A stretch of DNA of 64,000 bases from Candidatus Gastranaerophilales bacterium (lineage in GTDB: Bacteria > Cyanobacteriota > Vampirovibrionia > Gastranaerophilales > Gastranaerophilaceae), in contig CANQLG010000005.1 of assembly GCA_947624645.1 (NCBI GenBank), forward strand, positions 1 to 64,000. The letters are read 5' to 3'. The notes under the pieces are model-generated. The model saw only the letters and a program-made list of their open reading frames with translations, was not told the origin of the DNA and did not search any database. Every line of letters starts with the position of its first letter. Within the stretch, counting starts at the first letter, position 1. Positions 17,053 to 27,381 of this stretch are shown one piece after another. The translations under genes were made by a program, and so were the position numbers.

Positions 17053-17697
17053 ATGATAAAGAATTTTAACAAAATTATTAACGGAATTAAGGATATGAAT
17101 TTGCCTCAAACCGAATTTGTCAGGTTTATGGAAGATATTCATGACCCGTTTATTGTTTTAATTGCGTGTATACTTTCTTTAAGAACAAATGACAGGACTA
17201 CATATCCCGCTACGATGAGAATGCTCAAACTTGGCAAAACTCCGAAAGACTTTCTCAATGTTTCATTGGAAGATTTGCAAAACGCTATTTATCCCGTAGG
17301 ATTTTATAAAAATAAGGCTAAACAAATTCTCGATATTGCTTATGAGCTATATCATAATTATAACAGTATAGTACCTGATAGAATTGATGAACTTGTAAAA
17401 TTTAAAGGAGTCGGAAGAAAAACCGCTAATCTTGTTCAATCAAAGGGTTATAACTTGCCGAGTATTTGTGTTGATGTTCATGTCCACAGAATATCTAATC
17501 GTTTGGGCATAGTATCTACAAAAGAGCCCGAAGATACTGAATTTGCTCTTAAAAATAATTTGCCCAAATCTTGTTGGAGTGAAATTAATACACTTTTTGT
17601 AACCTTGGGGCAAAATGTATGCAAGCCGACTAAACCGGAATGTTCCAAATGTAAATTGACGGCATATTGTTTATACTATAAAAATACTACTCTCTAG
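17053..17697 (+). CDS. nth: Endonuclease III, DNA glycosylase/AP lyase
   Basis: A 214-residue base-excision repair enzyme that removes oxidised pyrimidines and cleaves the abasic site. The helix-hairpin-helix FKGVGRKTANLV contains the catalytic lysine. The catalytic aspartate lies in VDVHVHRISNR. The C-terminal [4Fe-4S] site has the canonical Cys-x6-Cys-x2-Cys-x5-Cys spacing (CKPTKPECSKCKLTAYC). The length matches the family. It is divergent from the aminotransferase, and its end overlaps the convergent SEC-C gene by 11 bases. Confidence 0.95.
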   Translation: MIKNFNKIINGIKDMNLPQTEFVRFMEDIHDPFIVLIACILSLRTNDRTTYPATMRMLKLGKTPKDFLNVSLEDLQNAIYPVGFYKNKAKQILDIAYELYHNYNSIVPDRIDELVKFKGVGRKTANLVQSKGYNLPSICVDVHVHRISNRLGIVSTKEPEDTEFALKNNLPKSCWSEINTLFVTLGQNVCKPTKPECSKCKLTAYCLYYKNTTL

Positions 17698-19000
17698 GCA
17701 TGCAGCAGTTTTTATATTTTTTACCGCTTCCGCACGGGCATTTATCGTTTCTGCCTACATTTGTATAGTCTATACCTTCTTTATGTTTTTGAACCTGTTC
17801 TTCTTTTGTCGATACCGCATTCATCATTTGTTCAAATATTTTTGAGGTATATAATACACTTGCGGATGAATATATTTTCTTTTCCAATGAATCGGGCTTA
17901 TAATAATTTAAAAGTTCGTCAAATGTGTATGATGTCCCCAGTATTTCATTTGTTCTTTCCATAAAACAGGGATATTTGTTTGCTATTCTTTTAATTATAT
18001 TGGCATTAATCTTGTCATTTTCAAGAAAACTTTTAATGCAATCTTTGTATCCTTGTATTGTTTTATAATCTTCAACTTCGTATATCTTACATAATGTCTG
18101 ATAAAAAGGCAGAACAAAAAGCCCCAGCTCTTTATCATATATTATTGCAATATCATAGACGCCCGAATGAGATGAAAATCCCTCCAGAGATTTTTCCATA
18201 AAGTTTGAATAATTATTTTTAAAATCCTCTACCGTATAATATCTGTTGGTTTCAACCTGTTTGATGTTTGCTTCAATTTCATCTTTACTCGGTTTTATGC
18301 CCTCATCACAGTATGTGTTAAATATATTTATTAAATTATCGGCATATACGTTAGTGGTTATAATTTCGTCACAGTTAAAACATTCTTCAAATTTCTTAGC
18401 AAAATCTTTTACGACGGTTTCTACCTGCTCAAGTTTTTTGGGATTCCCCTCATAGGCATCTTCGGGTCTTTCAATAATTTTTGCTATTGCATATTTATAA
18501 ACTTCTTCTTTATTAATGCTTGATATAACGTTGGAAACCTCAAGCAGATAGTATTCATCTCTCATCGGGAAAATTCTGCATAGCGTGTATTGCCCGGGGG
18601 TTATACCTCTAAAATTATTCATTTTGACCAATGATAATATCCTGTACATTTTTTCATTTACAAGATTAAATAATTCAAACCCGTTGCTTAATACCCTCCT
18701 GACTTCAAATATCGAGGAGAATGATTTTGAAAGTGACTGTAATATTTCTTTTTCTTCTTTTATAATATCGGGATTTTTTTCTTCATATAGTTCAATTATG
18801 GTTTTTTTATCCGAAGTCAGACGGCGTTCAAATATATATGGTATTAATAATGATTGAATTTTTGCACTGTCGGCATTTTTTGCCGATAAAGTTGTTAAAT
18901 ATTCATCAAAATCAGGTTTGACCGTTTCATCCGTCAGAGCAAAATTCATTAATTTTGTTACCGTATCCGAAATAACAGCTAATTTTTCTATAACTGACAT
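17687..19000 (-). CDS. SEC-C motif protein of unknown function
   Basis: A 437-residue protein. Only the last 25 residues are recognisable: NDKCPCGSGKKYKNCC, a SEC-C zinc motif like that at the end of SecA, which binds zinc and sometimes ribosomes or SecB. The preceding 400 residues are helical and charged with no signal peptide or membrane segment, and I do not recognise them. SEC-C tails occur on many otherwise unrelated cytoplasmic proteins, so the motif alone does not define a role. It is convergent with nth (11-base overlap) and lies 15 bases upstream of the start side of pgeF on the same strand. Confidence 0.8.
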   Translation of the reverse strand: MSVIEKLAVISDTVTKLMNFALTDETVKPDFDEYLTTLSAKNADSAKIQSLLIPYIFERRLTSDKKTIIELYEEKNPDIIKEEKEILQSLSKSFSSIFEVRRVLSNGFELFNLVNEKMYRILSLVKMNNFRGITPGQYTLCRIFPMRDEYYLLEVSNVISSINKEEVYKYAIAKIIERPEDAYEGNPKKLEQVETVVKDFAKKFEECFNCDEIITTNVYADNLINIFNTYCDEGIKPSKDEIEANIKQVETNRYYTVEDFKNNYSNFMEKSLEGFSSHSGVYDIAIIYDKELGLFVLPFYQTLCKIYEVEDYKTIQGYKDCIKSFLENDKINANIIKRIANKYPCFMERTNEILGTSYTFDELLNYYKPDSLEKKIYSSASVLYTSKIFEQMMNAVSTKEEQVQKHKEGIDYTNVGRNDKCPCGSGKKYKNCCMPRE

Positions 19001-19015
19001 ATATCTATCCCCTTT

Positions 19016-19750
19016 TTATTTTTTTATCTTTACTACGGCAGAGTGCCTTGCAGTTTTTCCTTTTTCTTTTCTATATGAAAAAAATATATCAGACATGCAG
19101 CATGTGCAATAGCTACAAATGTCTATATCCTCAACTCCCGCTTTTATCAATTGATTATAATTTAACAATTTTAAATCTATAAAATATTTATCATTCTTTT
19201 TTTCATATAAATCAATTTTTGAACTGTCTTTAATTAATTGTTTAAATACGTTTTCATCCGTTTCAAAACAGCATTTACCGATAGCAGGCCCAATTAGAGC
19301 AGTCAATTCTTTTGGATTAATATTCAATTCTTTTTCCATCTTTGCTATTGTTTTCTGCGCTATATTTAATGCGGTTCCCCGCCAGCCGGCATGGACTATT
19401 GACCCTATATTGTCTTTTTTATCATATAAAATTATCGGTACGCAATCAGCAAAATTCATTATTAATATTTTATCGGGTTTGTCTGTTATCAGGGCATCAG
19501 TATCTTCATAAAATGTTTTATCATCTACTACCGCTGATATATTGTCACTATGGATTTGATTTGCACTTATAATTTGTTTACAGTTAAGCTTATTTTTAAG
19601 AAATTCTCTGTTTTTTAAACATATATCCTCTAAGTCGTTTCTGTCTTTTGAAGTGAGAGGAAATTCTCTCGTCGTAAAAAAGCAGTCATAGTCACTTAAA
19701 AATGTAGATTTTAGTATTTTTTTTCCGTAAAAATTATCAAAATAAAACAT
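19016..19750 (-). CDS. pgeF: Laccase-domain purine nucleoside phosphorylase/peptidoglycan editing factor (YfiH)
   Basis: A 244-residue YfiH/PgeF family protein. Family signatures are the metal-binding motifs SANQIHSDNI, NFADCVPIILYD, VHAGWRGTALNI and GPAIGKCCFETDENV. Members have been described as zinc-dependent purine nucleoside phosphorylase/adenosine deaminase enzymes and as peptidoglycan editing factors; the older name polyphenol oxidase is misleading. Its ATG shares a base with the stop of upp (TAATG), so it is coupled to pyrimidine salvage, which fits a nucleoside role. The enzyme family is secure, the in vivo substrate is not. Confidence 0.92.
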   Translation of the reverse strand: MFYFDNFYGKKILKSTFLSDYDCFFTTREFPLTSKDRNDLEDICLKNREFLKNKLNCKQIISANQIHSDNISAVVDDKTFYEDTDALITDKPDKILIMNFADCVPIILYDKKDNIGSIVHAGWRGTALNIAQKTIAKMEKELNINPKELTALIGPAIGKCCFETDENVFKQLIKDSSKIDLYEKKNDKYFIDLKLLNYNQLIKAGVEDIDICSYCTCCMSDIFFSYRKEKGKTARHSAVVKIKK

Positions 19751-20412
19751 TAATTTTCTACCGTATTAAAAATTCTGTCACCCGCATCACCAAGTCCGGG
19801 TCTTATATATCCGTGTTCATTAAGGCAATTATCTATGCTTGCCGTTATTATTTTTACGTCGGGGAAAAGCTGTTGTACCTTATTTAATCCTTCGGGCGCA
19901 CTAATTAAACTTACAAATTTTATATTTTTTTGCGGAACTTTTTTCCCCGTAAACAGTTTTATCGCATCTGTTGCAGAGTTACCAGTGGCTAACATAGGGT
20001 CCAATATAAATATTATTTTATCTTGAGGATTTTCAAATTCTATCGGAATCTTATTGTAATACCAAATAGGTGTTAATGTGTTTTCATCTCTGTACATGCC
20101 GATATGTCTTACAGTAGCAAACGGCATAATATCATTTGCAATATCGGAAAATATTAACCCTGCTCGCAGTATTGGGGCTATTATTATCTCTTTTTTATTG
20201 CTTAATACTTTACTATTACATTCTTCTAAGGGAGTTGTTATTTTTATTTCTTCGGTTTCCAATTCTTCGGAAGCTTTATAAAATAATAAATAAGTAATTC
20301 TTTTTACGGCACTTCTAAAAACTTCCGCTGTTGTATTTTTATCTCTTATTATGCTGAGGTTATGCTCGCATAATGGATGATTTATTACGGATACGTTTTT
20401 ATAACTATTCAT
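19750..20412 (-). CDS. upp: Uracil phosphoribosyltransferase
   Basis: Forms UMP from uracil and PRPP in pyrimidine salvage. I place the start at the ATG at 20412, giving 220 residues beginning MNSYKNVSVINHPL, where homologs begin. The longer frame adds a basic 16-residue tail with no family match. Signatures are the ILRAGLIFSD substrate segment, the flexible loop RDENTLTP and the PRPP-binding loop FILDPMLATGNSATDA. The C-terminal uracil-binding part NEHGYIRPGLGDAGDR is intact. The start overlaps the stop of the MCE gene by eight bases, and the stop overlaps the pgeF start, so all three are probably co-translated. Confidence 0.95.
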   Translation of the reverse strand: MNSYKNVSVINHPLCEHNLSIIRDKNTTAEVFRSAVKRITYLLFYKASEELETEEIKITTPLEECNSKVLSNKKEIIIAPILRAGLIFSDIANDIMPFATVRHIGMYRDENTLTPIWYYNKIPIEFENPQDKIIFILDPMLATGNSATDAIKLFTGKKVPQKNIKFVSLISAPEGLNKVQQLFPDVKIITASIDNCLNEHGYIRPGLGDAGDRIFNTVEN

Positions 20413-21064
20413 CTTCTTTAACCTCTGTTTCAAGTTCTTGTATTGTTTCTTTCGGCTCATAATTCAAGGTATTTTCGCTTAAATTATAAATGAAAACCGT
20501 TTGAGATTTATTTATATCATCTGTTTTTGTAATAATTTTTTCAAGCAGTGAATTTTGTTTAAGATATTGTTTATTTTCTACTAATTTTGTTGAATTTATT
20601 GTACGCCCGATAGCACCGTATATATTAATCATTACTTCGGCGGTTAATTTTTGTCCGTCCCAAAAATCCTGTACTCTATATGCTTTTGACGGAATAATTT
20701 CTTCATTTATATCATCTGATGTCGGGATTTTAGGCGTTAATTCCAAGGATGTGGAACCGCCCAGCCCGTAGAATGATATATTTGCCGTTGCGCACTTCGG
20801 CAGACTTAAATCTTTCCTTGTAACAAGAAATGATACAAACACTTTATTGTCAAATATTTTTATCTGTCTTATATATCCTATATCTATTCCCATCAATCTG
20901 ACATTGGAGCCTTTTACAAGCCCGTTGGCATCATCGACAAACAGATAATATATATTTTGTGCATTTGATTTTACCGCCGTTTTATATATAAATCCGAATA
21001 CGCTTATACTGATTATAAGAAGCCATACAATTATTTCTATCAACCAAATATATTTTTTCTTCAT
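20405..21064 (-). CDS. MlaD-type MCE domain lipid-transport protein
   Basis: A membrane-anchored MCE protein. The ATG at 21064 gives MKKKYIWLIEIIVWLLI, a basic start followed by one transmembrane helix at about residues 5-25. The longer frame to 21133 overlaps lgt by 34 bases and adds no sensible sequence. The MCE domain follows (about 35-115): FVDDANGLVKGSNVRLMGIDIGYI and ISFYGLGGSTSLELTPK. Such proteins form hexameric rings that carry lipids between the inner and outer membranes, usually with an ABC transporter (MlaE/MlaF), neither of which is nearby. The remaining 90 residues are probably helical. It lies between lgt and upp in a compact minus-strand unit. Confidence 0.85.
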   Translation of the reverse strand: MKKKYIWLIEIIVWLLIISISVFGFIYKTAVKSNAQNIYYLFVDDANGLVKGSNVRLMGIDIGYIRQIKIFDNKVFVSFLVTRKDLSLPKCATANISFYGLGGSTSLELTPKIPTSDDINEEIIPSKAYRVQDFWDGQKLTAEVMINIYGAIGRTINSTKLVENKQYLKQNSLLEKIITKTDDINKSQTVFIYNLSENTLNYEPKETIQELETEVKEDE

Positions 21065-21099
21065 TCTTTCATTATAATTCAAATTGATTATAAATAGTC

Positions 21100-21885
21100 T
21101 TAATTTTGCTTTTTGTAAATAATACCCGTACAAATTGCGGCAATAATTATAAATATTAGTGATGTTATGTGTGCTATATGGAATACTCCTATATTAAGAA
21201 CACTGTCGATTCTGATTGTTTCAACTATTATTCTTGCAGCAGAATACAGCATTATATAAAGAAAAAATATAAATCCGTTTTTCCTTTGCTTATAAAATTT
21301 TAATACGAGTAAAAGTATAATCAGTATAAAGATACTTAAAACGGATTCGTACAAAAAAGCAGGGTGAAAATAATTATAATTTATATAATCTAATGGTCTT
21401 GACGCTAACGGAATATATAATTTCCAAGGTAAATCGCAAGGCAGACCGAAGGCTTCGGAATTAAAAAAATTGCCCCATCTGCCGATAATTTGCCCGGTAA
21501 CGAGTCCGAAAGTAAATAAATCCGCACAATATAAAAAACTGAGATTATGCTTTTTTGTGTACCATAATCCTGCCAGAACGGCGCCTATTATTGCGCCTTG
21601 TATAGATATTCCGCCGTTCCATACGGCACCGATTTCAATCGGATGCGCAATAAAAAATTTATAATCCGCCAATACAAAGTATAATCTTGCTCCTACTAAC
21701 CCCCATATTATTGAGTTTAATGCCAAATCATATATATTATCTTGTGAAATCTCTTTAAATACACGTTTTTGTAGTATTAATACGGCTATTATTCCTGCTA
21801 ACATTGATAAAGACATAATAATACCGTAGTAATGAATGTCAATATTCCAAAAACTGTAAGCAATTGCTCCGGGTGATTTAAACAT
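21100..21885 (-). CDS. lgt: Prolipoprotein diacylglyceryl transferase
   Basis: A 261-residue polytopic inner-membrane enzyme that attaches diacylglycerol to the lipobox cysteine of prolipoproteins. About seven transmembrane helices are visible. The family signature GRWGNFFNSEAFG (Lgt GRxGNFxN motif) is intact, and the upstream conserved segments GGISIQGAIIGAVLA and YGI near the N-terminus are present. The gene lies eight bases downstream of a TPR lipoprotein gene, which encodes a likely substrate. It is followed by the MCE gene, giving an envelope-biogenesis context. Confidence 0.95.
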   Translation of the reverse strand: MFKSPGAIAYSFWNIDIHYYGIIMSLSMLAGIIAVLILQKRVFKEISQDNIYDLALNSIIWGLVGARLYFVLADYKFFIAHPIEIGAVWNGGISIQGAIIGAVLAGLWYTKKHNLSFLYCADLFTFGLVTGQIIGRWGNFFNSEAFGLPCDLPWKLYIPLASRPLDYINYNYFHPAFLYESVLSIFILIILLLVLKFYKQRKNGFIFFLYIMLYSAARIIVETIRIDSVLNIGVFHIAHITSLIFIIIAAICTGIIYKKQN

Positions 21886-21893
21886 AATTCCTC

Positions 21894-22433
21894 TTATTCA
21901 ATAAGAGATGCATATTCTTTAATTTTTTCATTTAATTCCGCAATCTTGCCGTTTATTTGTTCGGAATCTTTAGCATCAGGTTTTTTTGCCAGATATGTAT
22001 TATACGCATCAATAGCTTCAGTCGCTGTGTTTGTAAAATTAGTAATAATATCTGATGTTAATTTTAAAGGATTTCCGTTTTCATCTTGGTTATTTTCTAT
22101 GACCTCATAGGCAAGAGCTTCTTTTACAAGCCCTAAAGTATAATATGTATCAGCAAATTCTGCATTTAATGCAATTGTTTTATTTAATTCTTCAATAGAA
22201 TTTTCATAATCAGCTATACTGTTATAGGCAACAGCCAAATTATAATGAGTTTGATATACATTATTATCTAAATCCAAACTGGACTTTAATCTGCATATAG
22301 CAGTTTCTGCATCACCGCTGTTTATATATGTTTCAGCTTTATTATTAAGTTCTTGTATAGCTAAATTATTTATACATGCTGTTGTTATTACCGAAACAAA
22401 CAATACTGTAAATAACAAAAGTATTTTTTTCAT
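21894..22433 (-). CDS. TPR lipoprotein
   Basis: A 179-residue protein with a lipoprotein signal (MKKILLLFTVLFVSVITTAC; the lipobox ends at Cys20) followed by two or three tetratricopeptide repeats (for example VYQTHYNLAVAYNSIADYE and ADTYYTLGLVKEAL). It is probably anchored in a membrane and acts as a periplasmic protein-interaction module. An AGGGGA ribosome site precedes the ATG. It is the first gene of the lgt-MCE-upp-pgeF minus-strand run and diverges from the ClpX-zinc-finger gene at 22539. The partner is unknown. Confidence 0.85.
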   Translation of the reverse strand: MKKILLLFTVLFVSVITTACINNLAIQELNNKAETYINSGDAETAICRLKSSLDLDNNVYQTHYNLAVAYNSIADYENSIEELNKTIALNAEFADTYYTLGLVKEALAYEVIENNQDENGNPLKLTSDIITNFTNTATEAIDAYNTYLAKKPDAKDSEQINGKIAELNEKIKEYASLIE

Positions 22434-22538
22434 AAAAATCCCCTAACAATTTTTTTCACTATAACGGAAATCAGAAAATTTTGCAATATTTTGAAAATAG
22501 TATACAATAAATGGAGTATATTAAAAAAAGAGATAAAT

Positions 22539-22814
22539 ATGAGTGATTCTGAAAAAATTGTATCCTTAAAAAGTGCCAGAAATTCAAAAGTAAAAGAACA
22601 CAAGAAAGAAGAGCACAGCGAAAATTCTGAATTGGTTTATTGCAGTTTCTGCGGCAGACCTAATACTCAAGTGGCTAAAATGGTTCAGGGCCCGGGGGTT
22701 AATATTTGTTCGGAATGTACAATGATTGCGGTTCAATATTTAATATTAGAAGATAAACTTCCATCAGGTGAAGCTCAAAAAATACTTGATATCTTTTGGA
22801 GCAAAATTAAATAA
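22539..22814 (+). CDS. Stand-alone ClpX-type C4 zinc-finger protein
   Basis: The ATG at 22539 is chosen because an AAAGAGA ribosome site precedes it; the frame upstream to 22491 has none. The product is 91 residues. After a lysine-rich N-terminus, residues about 32-66 match the dimerising zinc-binding domain of ClpX: VYCSFCGRP, then KMVQGPGVNICSECTMIA, with the four cysteines at CxxC and CxxC. In ClpX this domain binds substrates and adaptors such as SspB, but here no AAA+ module follows. The protein may therefore compete with or recruit ClpX partners, which is inference. Its stop overlaps the start of the next gene (TAATG). Confidence 0.85.
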   Translation: MSDSEKIVSLKSARNSKVKEHKKEEHSENSELVYCSFCGRPNTQVAKMVQGPGVNICSECTMIAVQYLILEDKLPSGEAQKILDIFWSKIK

Positions 22815-24451
22815 TGGCTAAATTATCAAAACTACAAATAAGAGCTAAAGTATTGGCTTGTGTTTCCGAAATCAAGCTCCTTTCTTCTCTTGATGAAGTT
22901 AAATATAACCAAATTATTAAAGAACTTTCGGAAATTGATGATACTCAATCCTTACTAGATATATTTATTAAAGAATTTATCAAAATGGATGAACAGGAAT
23001 ATACATTGGCTGCTTGTATTATCAAGGAAGTAATTCCCTTACAAATTATAAGTGATAAGGTATTTGAATATTTAAAGTCTTCTTCATACAATGATGAGTC
23101 TAAATATAAACTTGTTCAATTGCTCCGTATAGCTGGTGAAACAACTAATTATGACGATATCCCGAAATATTTTGATAATCCTGAAGAAGTTTTGGATATT
23201 GAAACAAAAAAACTCTTAAACAGTGCAGTATTTAATCCCGAATCTATGCTTGATTTTTTGGATTTTATATATGCGGTTAATTATAAGGATAGAGATATAC
23301 TTTTGAAATCACTTTGTTTGGATTATACGGGGGATATATTGGCTAATATCTTATATCCAGTATTATATTCGGATTTTGAAGATTCATTTTTATTGCAGAT
23401 TATATCTGTTTTGTCCGATTCAAAATCGTCACTTGCTTTAGCTCCGTTTGAATATTTAATTAAAACTTCCGATAATATTGAAATTGTAAAGGCGTGCAAA
23501 AACGGTTTAAAAAAATTAAAATTTTCAGGCGCCTCAGAGCAAATTGCACAAGAGTATTTTAAAAATATTGTTAAAAACTCTAAACCCTATAAATTTTATG
23601 TAACGATTCCTGACGGAAACGGTAATCAGGCGCTATTAATTTCAAGAATTTTAGAAGATAATAATTGTTCTTTATCTGCGGTTGTTATCAATGACAAACT
23701 TGGTGTTATTGATTGCTTCGGATTTTATAATATATCTGATGAGGAATTAACTAAAATTATTACCAGATTTAACTCCGATGACGGAAAATATATAGTTTCT
23801 CCCGAATATGTTAAATCTAAAATTAATTTTGCCATCGATAAAACAATTGAAAAAAAACGTAAATTCCCTTATGAATTTATTTGTTGGAATCCGATGCTGA
23901 GTGATATAGGTACTTTGAATTTTTCTTTTAAGGATTTTAGTAAAGAAAATTTCAAAATTCATCAAATATCTAAACAAACAGTTTTAGAATTTTTAACAAA
24001 TGATTATCTTAATAAATGGTTTATTACTCCGAGTGAAAATGATGTATTAAATTCAATCGTAGAAGATATATATAACCTTGAAGAATTTGATATAAATAAT
24101 ATCAATGACAGATTGTTAAATGAATATGATAAAGTTTTTGATGATGAAACTACTTCAATATGGAAAAATAAAATATACGATTTGGTGTATCTTCTAAAAA
24201 CAAATAATATGATTGAAGATGCAGATATAATTTATAATATGCTTGAAAATAAAGAGCATTTCAGAACCTTTAAACTTGTAATTATCCAAAAAAGTGTATT
24301 TAACCATTTTATTGCATTAATATGCAAGACAAAAGAATTATCCAAAACTGCAAATATATTCAGCAAAAAAGGTACTCAGGATAATATATATGATATTCAA
24401 AAACTGGAATTTATAGTACATAATTTAGATAAGAATTGGATAAATGAATAA
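22814..24451 (+). CDS. Helical-repeat hypothetical protein
   Basis: A 545-residue, acidic, leucine-rich protein with no signal peptide or membrane helix. The first 240 residues consist of helix pairs suggestive of HEAT-like repeats (for example LLQIISVLSDSKSSLALAPFEYLIK). The C-terminal half has mixed composition with no recognisable catalytic motif. It is translationally coupled both ways: TAATG overlap with the zinc-finger gene and an eight-base overlap with ruvX. A scaffold role is inferred from the repeat character only. It probably belongs to a conserved lineage operon rather than a known family. Confidence 0.7.
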   Translation: MAKLSKLQIRAKVLACVSEIKLLSSLDEVKYNQIIKELSEIDDTQSLLDIFIKEFIKMDEQEYTLAACIIKEVIPLQIISDKVFEYLKSSSYNDESKYKLVQLLRIAGETTNYDDIPKYFDNPEEVLDIETKKLLNSAVFNPESMLDFLDFIYAVNYKDRDILLKSLCLDYTGDILANILYPVLYSDFEDSFLLQIISVLSDSKSSLALAPFEYLIKTSDNIEIVKACKNGLKKLKFSGASEQIAQEYFKNIVKNSKPYKFYVTIPDGNGNQALLISRILEDNNCSLSAVVINDKLGVIDCFGFYNISDEELTKIITRFNSDDGKYIVSPEYVKSKINFAIDKTIEKKRKFPYEFICWNPMLSDIGTLNFSFKDFSKENFKIHQISKQTVLEFLTNDYLNKWFITPSENDVLNSIVEDIYNLEEFDINNINDRLLNEYDKVFDDETTSIWKNKIYDLVYLLKTNNMIEDADIIYNMLENKEHFRTFKLVIIQKSVFNHFIALICKTKELSKTANIFSKKGTQDNIYDIQKLEFIVHNLDKNWINE

Positions 24452-24848
24452 AATAATAGGTTTAGATATAGGTAAAAAACGGATAGGCATTGCAATGAGC
24501 GATATAATGGGATTAATAGCTCATCCGGTTGAAACTATATCCAGAGAGCCCGAAAAGTCAGCGATTGAAAAAATCAAGCAAATTTGTAAAGATAATGATG
24601 TAAAAAAAATAGTGGCAGGTTTGCCAAAAAATATGAATAATACAATAGGCGAACAGGCTCAGGATTGTATTAGTTTTGCCGATAACTTTAAAGATGAATA
24701 TGAAGTAATCTTTGAAGATGAAAGGCTTTCCAGTAAACAGGCAGAATATATTCTTGCGCAAACAGGACATAAATATACTAAAAATAAACAACTGGTAGAT
24801 TTAAAAAGTGCGTGTTTAATTTTACAACAATATTTAGATAGAAAGTGA
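24444..24848 (+). CDS. ruvX: RNase H-fold pre-16S rRNA nuclease/resolvase-like protein
   Basis: A 134-residue YqgF/RuvX family protein. The RNase H-like fold is marked by GLDIGKKRIGIAMSD at the N-terminus with the first catalytic aspartate, VAGLPKNMNNTIGEQA in the middle, the glutamate in EDERLSSKQAE and the late aspartate near LVDLKSACLILQ. The family acts in 16S rRNA 5' end maturation and was earlier named a putative Holliday junction resolvase. It overlaps the upstream gene by eight bases. The downstream DUF1292 gene is a frequent neighbour of ruvX in Firmicutes, and the same arrangement is seen here. Confidence 0.92.
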   Translation: MNKIIGLDIGKKRIGIAMSDIMGLIAHPVETISREPEKSAIEKIKQICKDNDVKKIVAGLPKNMNNTIGEQAQDCISFADNFKDEYEVIFEDERLSSKQAEYILAQTGHKYTKNKQLVDLKSACLILQQYLDRK

Positions 24849-24854
24849 GAAAAA

Positions 24855-25124
24855 ATGGCTGACCAAAAAGAAGATATAATAGAAACCTTTGATGAACAAG
24901 GGAACAAAGTTTCTTTTGAACTCGTGGATATTGTTACTGTTGATGATATTGAGTATGCTCTGCTTCTTCCCATCGGAATTGAAGATAATAACGATGAAGA
25001 ATTACTTGTCATGAGATTAAAAAAAGAAGGTGAAGAATTTTCTTTTGAAGCTATCGAAGATGACGATGAATTAAATAAAGTAGCTCAATATGTAGAAGAA
25101 CTGGAAGACGAAATTGATGACTGA
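24855..25124 (+). CDS. DUF1292 family protein
   Basis: An 89-residue acidic protein matching the DUF1292 (UPF0473/YrzB) pattern: an N-terminal D-x-x-x-E-T-F-D-E-Q-G-N, the FELVDIVTVDDIEYALLLP core and an acidic end. No enzymatic role is known for the family. It starts six bases after ruvX, behind a GTGAGAAAA sequence, and its end overlaps the following gene by eight bases. The conserved pairing with ruvX suggests a shared expression programme, perhaps ribosome- or nucleic-acid-related, but that is not established. Confidence 0.85.
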   Translation: MADQKEDIIETFDEQGNKVSFELVDIVTVDDIEYALLLPIGIEDNNDEELLVMRLKKEGEEFSFEAIEDDDELNKVAQYVEELEDEIDD

Positions 25125-25998
25125 TACAAAGGTATCCAAAGCAAAAACTGATGAAAAAAATATAGTTCTTGCTTCTGATAGCGGTATAGGTAATCGTATT
25201 TTCTTTATGGCTTCCGTTATAAGAATATATGATATGAAAGATTTTACGCTTTGGTGGCCGGATAATGGCTGGGTAAGCGCAAAATTCTTTGATTTATTCC
25301 GGTTTGATTGGGATTATGATGTCATTGAGCAAAATGAGACTTTAATAGAACGAAATTTATTTACTCCCGATAATAAACCTTTATGTTATACCGAAGGATG
25401 GCGTTTATACATTTCAAAAAATGACGGTTTAAAAAAGCATTTTGCATATTTGTATAGAGATACTCCAAACGGGTACAGTATTGATTTAGAGTATAACAGA
25501 ATCCCCGAAAAAATAAAAAATATATATCGGCCGTTCTTTAGCAGATTAAAACCCTCAAAGACGGTAACAGAAAGAATTAATTCAATAATATCCGTAGCAA
25601 AAGAAAATATAATTGCCGTTCAAATTCGTAATAATTTTGATTGGTCAAAACATAATCGAAATGTTGATATAAATGTATATTTTAGTATCCTCGATAAATA
25701 TCCTAAGGATACGAAGTTTTATATCAGTACAATGAATGTTGAAGATTTAAATAAATTCATTGAAAGATACGGACAAAGAGTTATATATCTGCCGAATAAG
25801 GACTATAACTCAATGACAGATGCCGCAGCGGACTTATTTATGTTATCGAAATGTAATAAAATGGTTGTCAGTTACGAATCGACGTTCCCCGCTTTAGCAT
25901 GGTGGATTGGCGGAGCTAATGCGCAAGTTACAATAGCGGGACTTCCGTCACGAACTAAATTAATATGTCGTAAATTCAAAAATTTAATCAAGTTTTAA
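25117..25998 (+). CDS. Putative glycosyltransferase, fucosyltransferase-like (NodZ/GT23-type features)
   Basis: A 293-residue protein, started at the ATG at 25117 (the TTG one codon earlier is less likely). The early motif DSGIGNRIFFMAS resembles the G-x-G-N-R/Q loop of fucosyltransferase-like GT-B enzymes. The later NIIAVQIRNNFDWSKHNR resembles their sugar-nucleotide-binding H-x-R-R-x-D segment. The C-terminal part (CNKMVVSYESTFPALAWWIGG) resembles the donor-binding end. There is no signal peptide or membrane helix, so it should act in the cytoplasm on a sugar or lipid-linked acceptor. The family call is by motif resemblance only and could be wrong. It overlaps DUF1292 by eight bases and is convergent with gdhA. 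Confidence 0.55.
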   Translation: MTDTKVSKAKTDEKNIVLASDSGIGNRIFFMASVIRIYDMKDFTLWWPDNGWVSAKFFDLFRFDWDYDVIEQNETLIERNLFTPDNKPLCYTEGWRLYISKNDGLKKHFAYLYRDTPNGYSIDLEYNRIPEKIKNIYRPFFSRLKPSKTVTERINSIISVAKENIIAVQIRNNFDWSKHNRNVDINVYFSILDKYPKDTKFYISTMNVEDLNKFIERYGQRVIYLPNKDYNSMTDAAADLFMLSKCNKMVVSYESTFPALAWWIGGANAQVTIAGLPSRTKLICRKFKNLIKF

Positions 25999-27381
<1,383 letters not shown>
